Below, piece by piece: positions 57,985 to 64,000 of a stretch of DNA of 64,000 nt. The notes under the pieces were generated by a model. That model ran no database searches. It had not been told where the DNA came from and saw only the letters and a program-made list of their open reading frames with translations. Positions within the stretch are counted from its first letter, which is position 1. Every line of letters begins with the position of its first letter. The stretch lies in assembly GCA_030765055.1 (NCBI GenBank), contig CM060958.1, positions 108,196,627-108,260,626 on the forward strand. Reading direction: 5' to 3'. The translations under genes and the position numbers were made by a program. Source of the stretch: Mantis religiosa. Taxonomy: Eukaryota > Arthropoda > Insecta > Mantodea > Mantidae.

Positions 57985-58186
57985 ACTTGGAAACCGATTA
58001 TCTCCTCGTTAGAACATCAATTTATGGCTAATCCGTTTCACTGATTTCCTTGTTTGAATTTTCCATTGGTTATACATTTCTCATTTTTTAACTCTTGTGC
58101 AAGAAAAGAGAATGGAATTTCAAAGTAGTCACTTAGCAACCAACTCTTTAAAGATCTTTTTTAATTTTGTATTTTATTTTTTTAAA

Positions 58187-59013
58187 TGTACGTCCTCCAA
58201 CGTTTAGTCATATCTGACGATGAACGAAAGTGATATTCAAATGTGCCAAGGGTTCATAAAGCTTAGTTCATCTTTCAGAATAAAGGAAAACCTCCAACGT
58301 TAAGTTATATTGGACGGTGAATGAATTGATGCTCAAAATGAGTCCACCCTCCAAGGGAAAATCTCCAACCTTACGTCATATCGGACGTTGAATGAAATGG
58401 ATGTTCAAGTGAGTCTAGGATACATAGAGCTTACCAGACATTCATCTTTCAGTGTAAGGGAAAACCTCTAACGTTCTCATACCGGACGATGAATGAAATG
58501 CTATTCAAGTGAGCCTAGGATACATAGAGCTTAGAGTTACCAGACATTCATCTTTCAGGATAAGGGAAATGAAATGTGTAGTTTTTAACGCCCGCTTTTA
58601 CTACATACGGCACCGCAGGCGATGACACTGATGATACATGAGATGAACATGGAGCACCGGTGGAATGAGATGGCGGGTGAAACCGGAGATCCCGGAGAAA
58701 ACCCGCCCCAGCGGTCGCCTGGGATCGAACCCGGGCCGCCTTGGTGAGAGCCAAGCGGTCTAACCACTGAGCCACGGCGTGGCCTTCAGGATAAGGGAAA
58801 ACCTCTAACGTTGTCATATCGGACGATGAATGAAATAGTTGAAATGATATTCAAATGTGCCCAGGGTACATAGAGCTTAGTTACCAGACATTCATGATTC
58901 AGAATATGGGAAAACCCTGGAAAGAGCCTTATTCAGAAAACTCACCCTGACCGAGATTCGGGGCCTCTTGAACGTGAGGCAGATATTTTACCACTTACAC
59001 TACCAAGGCGCGC
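58187..59013 (-). repeat. SINE family A with five tandem bodies
   Basis: One head at the right (CTACCAAGGCGCGC) and five 3' bodies. Body 3' ends are near 58193, 58291, 58362, 58465 and 58801. The joins again fall between AAGGGAAAA and CTCCAACGTT or CTCTAACGTT, as at 3226-3646. One unit is internally deleted (about 70 bp). A family C SINE interrupts the array. Confidence 0.88.
58570..58784 (-). repeat. SINE family C, copy 2, with perfect TSD
   Basis: Minus-strand head GGCCACGCCGTGGCTCAGTG, GGTTAGACCGCTTGGCTCTC and B box GGTTCGATCCC. The body has CACCCGCCATCTCATTCCAC and ends GTAAAAGCGGGCGTTAAAAA. Sixteen bases, TTCAGGATAAGGGAAA, are duplicated exactly at 58554-58569 and 58785-58800. This is the best-preserved copy of the family here. 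Confidence 0.93.
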
Positions 59014-59140
59014 TTTTGTCTATCATTTAAAGTCTACTTGTTCCCATATTTCCTTGTACCTACAATAAAATTAGAATAAGATAATGCTTATCTAGATTAA
59101 CGTGAAGTGGGTGGAGAAATAAAAATTTGTAAGAATTTAT

Positions 59141-59475
59141 ATACTCGACACTGAACAATTTTGCAATTATCACCTTTCATATTCGATGTGAAACAGTTGC
59201 GTAGAATCGCCGTGGGCGGCATCTCGTTCATAAGTAATCGTGGCATGACGAAATAGCCTTATATGGAGACCGCTACTGCCTGGGGCAGTTGGACCACTTG
59301 CTTTTTGTGTTGGTAACCAGGAAGTAACACCAGTAGTTTCAAGCAAATAAGTAATACCAATATCCGAAACCTAAATTCTTAGGAATTGCGGTCACAGATT
59401 TGCTACATTCTCTCTTAGCACACGCCACTCTCATTTAATAAATTAACTTCAGAATAGACTGGAGTGGGCTATGCC
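59141..59475. other. Unassigned region
   Basis: Nothing recognised. Confidence 0.3.
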
Positions 59476-60006
59476 AGGAAGGGAGTTTGGCACGGAGGTG
59501 CAAACTTGGTCTATTGTACCCATGTCTCCAAGTGGGGCATACACGGGAGGAAGGCGAGAGGAATAAGGCGGCCGTCCCAATGAGCTACGACAGTGCAGAT
59601 GGCAGGGTATCTACACTTTACCCATTGGGAACTCTCCGGTGGGCCAGAACAACCTGTATCCCACCCTACTGTGGTCCATAAACGACACCGCGGACCGGGT
59701 TTGGATACCGGAGACCCTCCTATCGGAAGTTTCACCCAGAGTATATCATCCTGCCATGCAACGCCGAGATAAACACTAACATTTCTACCCTGAAAGAGAC
59801 CACCAGATGAGAGATGATGTAAAATGATAATGGAGATGAAATGAAGGGGCAGGAAGTTCGGGGTATGTAAATTGACTTACCAGCATTCTCCTGGCTACCC
59901 GGGAAAACCCCCGAAAATACCAGGGTCAATAGGTCGGCCATGGGAATTGGACTCGGGCTGTCCTAATGCGTGCCACACACGAATCCGCCTCAGCTATCCC
60001 GCTTGG
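59476..60006 (-). repeat. SINE family B
   Basis: Head near 60006 (complement of CAGCTATCCCGCTTGGTC), CTACCCGGGAAAACCCCCGA, CCTGAAAGAGACCACCAGAT, and a 3' end near 59479 (GGCACGGAGGTGCAAACTTG). Confidence 0.88.
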
Positions 60007-60214
60007 TCCACTGGAGGGGAGCTTGTGAGCCGGCCTCCGGCGGTTTGGGCAAGTGCCTTCCAGACTTGTGGTGAAGTTACTAACCGTTAAGGAATTGTGT
60101 CGATTACGCAGTCCATTACTGTAGCCCAAAGTGTCTTTCATGTCATCCGTTCCTCTGAGAGAACATTTTTAGTGGGAAATATGTCTTGCAAAGTTTTTTT
60201 TTTCTTTTTTGTTG
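60007..60214. other. Unassigned region
   Basis: Nothing recognised. Confidence 0.3.
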
Positions 60215-60434
60215 TAATTTACATCCTCCAACGTTGTCATATCGGACGATGAATGGAATGGTTGAAATGGTGCTGAAATGAGCCCGGGGTCCATTAAGCT
60301 TAGAGTTACCCCACATTCGCCTTTCAGGATAAGGGAAAACCCCGGAAAAATCTTATCCAGGTAACTCACCCTGACCGAGATTCGAACTAGGGACCTTTTG
60401 AACGTGAGGCAGACAACCACGCTACCGAGGCGGC
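60215..60434 (-). repeat. SINE family A
   Basis: CGCTACCGAGGCGGC head with a small AACCA insertion, CACCCTGACCGAGATTCGAA, and a 3' end with CATCCTCCAACGTTGTCATA. Followed on the left by T-rich sequence. Confidence 0.92.
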
Positions 60435-61179
60435 TACAAAATACTATTTCGAAACGTTTTTCTGATTTACACTGACATTACGAGACATGTTATTACATTC
60501 TCGACACGTGAAACACCCTGGCCATTAGTTCAGTCCAAAACACATGGCAGATCCTCCAAATACTAATGAAGAATGACACGATATCACAATACGATGCAGC
60601 TGTGTCGACGACCACCCCGTGCGGTTTAAAGGTGAAACCTCTCTGTCAGAGATTTAACTGAGTGGAAAACGGGGAGAAACCGAATCTCCGCTCCCTCCTG
60701 TTGCTCGGTGTCGCATTACCTACACAGATGGCTGAGATTCGACTCCAGGCTAACCCCTTCACTGACTCCCTAAAATCTGCAATTTGTGTTACAGTTTCTA
60801 GTACTAACCTCGGTTAATGTCCTATTTCTTAATTTGAACCTGTTATTTTCTTATTTCTTATATCTGTTTTGTGTCGTGTTATCTGTGCTATGAAAATACA
60901 TTATGTACAGTCATTGCTATGTTCTCAGATCAACAGGTGGCCGGTCGAGTGCCTGGGTCAGCCAGTGCACTATACGTCTTCATTTATCTTTGCCTTTTGC
61001 TTTAAAATCGAGGCTATTTGCAATTGTTTCTTGCGTTGATTAATATCTTGCCAGTTAATCTTCAAATCATTTAAGCCATTGCTATAAATTCACGTAATAT
61101 ATAAAATAAGCAATATTCACTACATTCTTTGAACACTCAACCATGTTTGACTGTAGGTAAACGTGTTCAAAAACATTAA
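60435..61179. other. Unassigned region
   Basis: Nothing recognised. Confidence 0.3.
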
Positions 61180-61353
61180 TGCCCGATTTCACCAACAGAT
61201 GTTAAGACTTAACGTGCTGTTAGTCTGTTTAGTAAAAGTTATAACAAAATTGCATTTCACCAACATGTGTTAGCTTAACACTCATGTTAAATCTCTTGTT
61301 AAACTAACAAGCCATATTTCTGTTAAGTCGTTAACAATTGTAGAATTGTCAAC

Positions 61354-61575
61354 ATGGTGGGCGTGAACTCAGCTTTTGATGTCGATTTCCTATTTTTAAA
61401 CCGTTTAAATGACATTCGTTATAGAGTACGGCCTATGAGGAGAAATTATTTTGAGGAGCTATCAGACGGAGGTATGGACTATCGAAACAAGTTATTATGA
61501 AGGTTACTGAGGAAGTACAAGAGAGCTTAGAACATGCATCGAAAAGAATATGCCGATCTCGCCTTTGCTTCAAGT
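61354..61575 (+). pseudogene. Harbinger-like transposase N-terminus, copy 2
   Basis: ATG at 61354 reads MVGVNSAFDVDFLFLNRLND then IRYRVRPMRRNYFEELSDGG in one frame. A deletion then shifts it; the other frames keep EVQESLEHASKRICRSRLCF-like sequence. Helps date the lesions of copy 1. No catalytic domain. Confidence 0.65.
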
Positions 61576-61587
61576 ATTAATAACAAT

Positions 61588-61902
61588 TCACTGAATTTTA
61601 AGGATAATACACTGTCCACCTTTCGTCTTGAAACGTTCAAGTCTCTCGTCACTTCTGTCCTTCAAACCTCGTTTTAAACTTACGTAATATTGACGAAACT
61701 GCTTCGTACATCTGGTTGTTACATTTGCATTCGAATTAAACACATTTCCAATCCTTTCCCACATCACATCTTTATGTTTCACATTTACCACGTCCGCCCT
61801 CTTATTTTCCACAGTATCTTTATATTTAGTAACTATTTCAACTAACAATTCTTTCTCGATTGATGAGAAATTTGTTCCACTGTGCTTTTCTTCTGAATTT
61901 GT
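61588..61902 (-). pseudogene. Myb/SANT-like accessory protein of Harbinger, copy 2
   Basis: The minus frame is open from about 61902 with no ATG near its upstream end: TNFSSIEKELLVEIVTKYKD, TVENKRADVVNVKHKDVMWE, RIGNVFNSNANVTTRCTKQF, RQYYVSLKRGLKDRSDE. This is a fairly complete tri-helical Myb/SANT-like domain: conserved aromatics (W, F, Y) and the KQxRQxYxxLKR third helix. The first Met and the C-terminus are not evident. In intact Harbinger elements such a protein binds DNA and recruits the transposase. It is better preserved than copy 1. Confidence 0.7.
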
Positions 61903-62256
61903 TCACCCACTATTTTCTCAGCTGTGTGTAAAGGAAAATAAAAACAAAAGCACATAGCAGTACGTTCAGAAAATAATACGACTCAACTACAGCTTTCTAT
62001 AACTGTAATATTTACAAGTCTCTCGGCGTTAACACGTTTTTGTTAACATTTTCAGAAAAAAAAAAAAAAAAAGTTAGTGAAATGAAAGAATTTTAACACT
62101 TTTGTTAACGCTGTAACAATTGCTACGTTACATTTGTTAACGTCGATTTTAATATCTGTTGGTGAAATCGGGCATAAACAGTTAGCTGGGGTGACAGTCA
62201 GGGTCACAATTGCACATGTTTTACGCCATAACATTCCTGAACAGCCTGCAAAGAAT

Positions 62257-62392
62257 GCTGGGCCCACCTCTGTAGCTTGTCTGCCTCGCGTTCAACAGCT
62301 CTCGAGTTCGAATCTCGGTCAGGGCGAGTTATCTTGATAAGGGTTTTCCGGAGTTCCCCTCAGGTTACTCTGACCTCTGTGGACCATGTGGG
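62257..62392 (+). repeat. SINE family A, 3'-truncated
   Basis: Shortened head (CCTCTGTAGCTTGTCTGCCT), GAGTTCGAATCTCGGTCAGG, TTATCTTGATAAGGGTTTTC. It ends after CTCTGTGGACCATG. Confidence 0.88.
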
Positions 62393-62393
62393 G

Positions 62394-62560
62394 CTGCGGA
62401 TTTTAAGACCCAGGTATAGGTCCAGTGCCACTCAGCATCGTGAAGATATTGAGGAGGTACGACAGGTAGCGAACCTGTCTAGGAAGTCAACATTTTCGGC
62501 TGGAGGTGCCGTGATGTTGACCACCAGTCTGGTTCACAGGCTTTGGTTCGCTCTGGTGCG
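62394..62560 (+). repeat. Interspersed repeat G, copy 2
   Basis: TGCGGATTTTAAGACCCAGG, CTCAGCATCGTGAAGATATT and GAAGTCAACATTTTCGGCTG align with 13584-13700. It joins the truncated SINE directly. Confidence 0.5.
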
Positions 62561-63736
62561 ACTGTTACGCCATCGGTCATTTATTAAAATCATTTATAAA
62601 GGGAGTTACTTTAAGTTCATTCCAATGTGGTATTGTGTCAATTCACCTGTAGCATCCCTTAAAGCGCTGTGTGTTCTGCAAGCTTCAGTTTTGAAACCGA
62701 AATTTGTAATAAAAATTAATTGGCTAATGTGCGTTAAAGCCATCATGACTGGCATTATAAGAAACTTTGAATGGTGTCTGTTGTAAGATCGTATACAATT
62801 TAGTTCAGAACTCAAGAATGTGATGCAGAAACCTCAGGACTGTTACAAGGAGTGACTCAGCCAGCCAGTCCGTATCTTCAACACCAGACTTTGAAGATAA
62901 CGAAGTTATTTATATACATTTCCACATACCTAACAGTAAAATACAAAACGGTACGCTAATGCATTTGTTTGAGGCCATTTGCACATATATGGCTTATCTT
63001 TGGGAACAGTAAACGATAAGTTAAATCGTAACACACCTTAACAAAATAGCGCCTTGTAAACAAACTAGATGACAAACTCCGCGTAGGTATAGAGGAAAGA
63101 TGTGCCAACTTAGCGACAATAATTTTGAATCCTCTCTTATACAAGACTTTTATGTGATCAATTCTCGGTACTGTCTTGACACAGTAGTAAAATGAACAAT
63201 TACTAACAATTTCTGAACTGGTTTTACCTACAATTACAATAAATGTTTCTTTACAACACGCGATGATTCGCTCTTGAGTATATATTTAACAAAATTACCT
63301 CTCCAGTTCATGTAGATGTGGCAACAGCGTGTTTAGGACAGCCGGCGCCCTACTGTGTACTATAACCCCAAACATAAGGGTTGCCAGCTGTCCTGAGTAC
63401 TGACGGCGTGGGTGGCATCCCAACCTGTGACACGCGTGGACATTCCAGTTCTTATATCATCACTGTTTACGACGCACTCCTTAGACAGTTTACGTACTAA
63501 ATTATACCAGTAAACAGAAGAGCCTGCACAAAGTTGCAGAACCGCATAACGAAGCTCTACAGAGGAAGTTCAATTAGTTAAATTTTAAAATCAAGACCTC
63601 TTCATTTTTGTACTATAACGTTCTAGAATAAACCTGATTGAAAAGGTCATTAAATTCACCTCGTATAACATCGCTTTCAGAAGCACCCATTTTGAATACG
63701 CAGCTGCAGAATTAAGTGAAATGCACTCGCTTCACA
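62561..63736. other. Unassigned region
   Basis: Nothing recognised. Confidence 0.3.
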
Positions 63737-63990
63737 CCTTTAATATACTTGACACGTGCATACAGTTCTTTGTATTTCGTAGATTGCCGTTATGACATAA
63801 CGTGATGAGAATGCCTCACCTTGGCTGTTGGAAGAACTATAAGCAATCACCACGCCATCTGTTATTGAATGTAGTAATCCCTTCTTTGGAACATACTTCA
63901 CTTTTTTTTATCTCATTTAAAAGTGCTACTTTAATTATTAATGCTTAAGTCATTTTATTATTCTAGAACGCCTAGATGAAGTGTCACTAT
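63737..63990. repeat. Dispersed repeat M, copy 2
   Basis: Diverged direct-orientation match to 45340-45625. The anchors are TCGTAGATTGCCGT, CCTCACCTTGGCTGTT and TTTTATTATTCTAGAAC. Confidence 0.5.
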
Positions 63991-64000
63991 AGCTTGACAA

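Larger units (their letters stand above)
57985..59140 (+). repeat. AT-rich repeat N, split by a SINE cluster
   Basis: Left half 57985-58186 (TTTGAATTTTCCATTGG, AGCAACCAACTCTTTAAAGA). Right half 59020-59140 (TTTAAAGTCTACTTGTTCCC, ATTAGAATAAGATAATGCTT, TTAACGTGAAGTGG). The family A cluster at 58187-59013 separates them. Confidence 0.65.
61180..62174. mobile_element. PIF/Harbinger deletion derivative, copy 2
   Basis: TIRs TGCCCGATTTCACCAACAGA at the left and its complement at the right. The flanking TAA (61177-61179 and 62175-62177) is a perfect 3-bp target duplication of the PIF/Harbinger type. Same layout as copy 1: N-terminal transposase remnant (+) and Myb/SANT-like frame (-). It lacks the internal duplication of copy 1. 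Confidence 0.9.

Overview
The window looks like intergenic or intronic DNA from a large, repeat-rich insect genome, possibly a polyneopteran (cockroach, termite or stick insect). The species call is inference. It rests on insect-type mariner, Mutator-like (Mutator/PF20700-type), PIF/Harbinger and LINE fragments, abundant tRNA-derived SINEs, long AT-rich microsatellites and the lack of dense long ORFs. No bacterial, organellar or CRISPR feature was seen. No complete cellular protein gene could be supported.

The best cellular gene signal is a candidate first coding exon on the plus strand near 21235-21404. It has an in-frame upstream stop, a GC-rich 5' flank and a strong donor (AAG|GTGAGT). The encoded tail (PIEEYYEVEDQPFAR) resembles, from memory, the start of a DAPK/DRAK-like kinase domain. 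If that is right, much of the 43 kb to its right may be intron. A weaker minus-strand first-exon candidate sits at 30283-30385. A clear RpL17 processed pseudogene (10504-10869, minus) lies inside a mariner element.

Most of the rest is mobile DNA. There are three decayed mariners (10381-12070, 14133-15389, 47884-48981), and the first two have matched terminal repeats and TA flanks. There is also a foldback transposase relic (26936-27559), two Mutator-like transposase relics from opposite ends of the gene (5950-6425, 49854-50503) and a LINE 3' end with RNase H (15900-16650). Two PIF/Harbinger deletion derivatives (35391-36459, 61180-62174) keep a transposase N-terminus and a convergent Myb/SANT-like frame. 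Two TIR elements with GGTATTATGG ends lie at 24633-25767 and 56425-57380.

SINEs dominate by number. Family A (about 220 bp, more than 20 copies) includes multi-body and multi-head forms. Family B is about 540-640 bp (five copies), and families C and D and several other tRNA-headed repeats occur in fewer copies. Nested insertions with target-site duplications allow a relative order of events to be read at several loci. Tandem arrays (290-bp triplicate at 3.7-4.5 kb; about 567-bp duplicate at 39.7-40.6 kb), long hairpins (6.6-6.9 kb, 38.3-38.6 kb, 39.45-39.7 kb) and very long microsatellites complete the picture. The genes do not form a pathway; the window is a record of transposon activity around one possible gene start.
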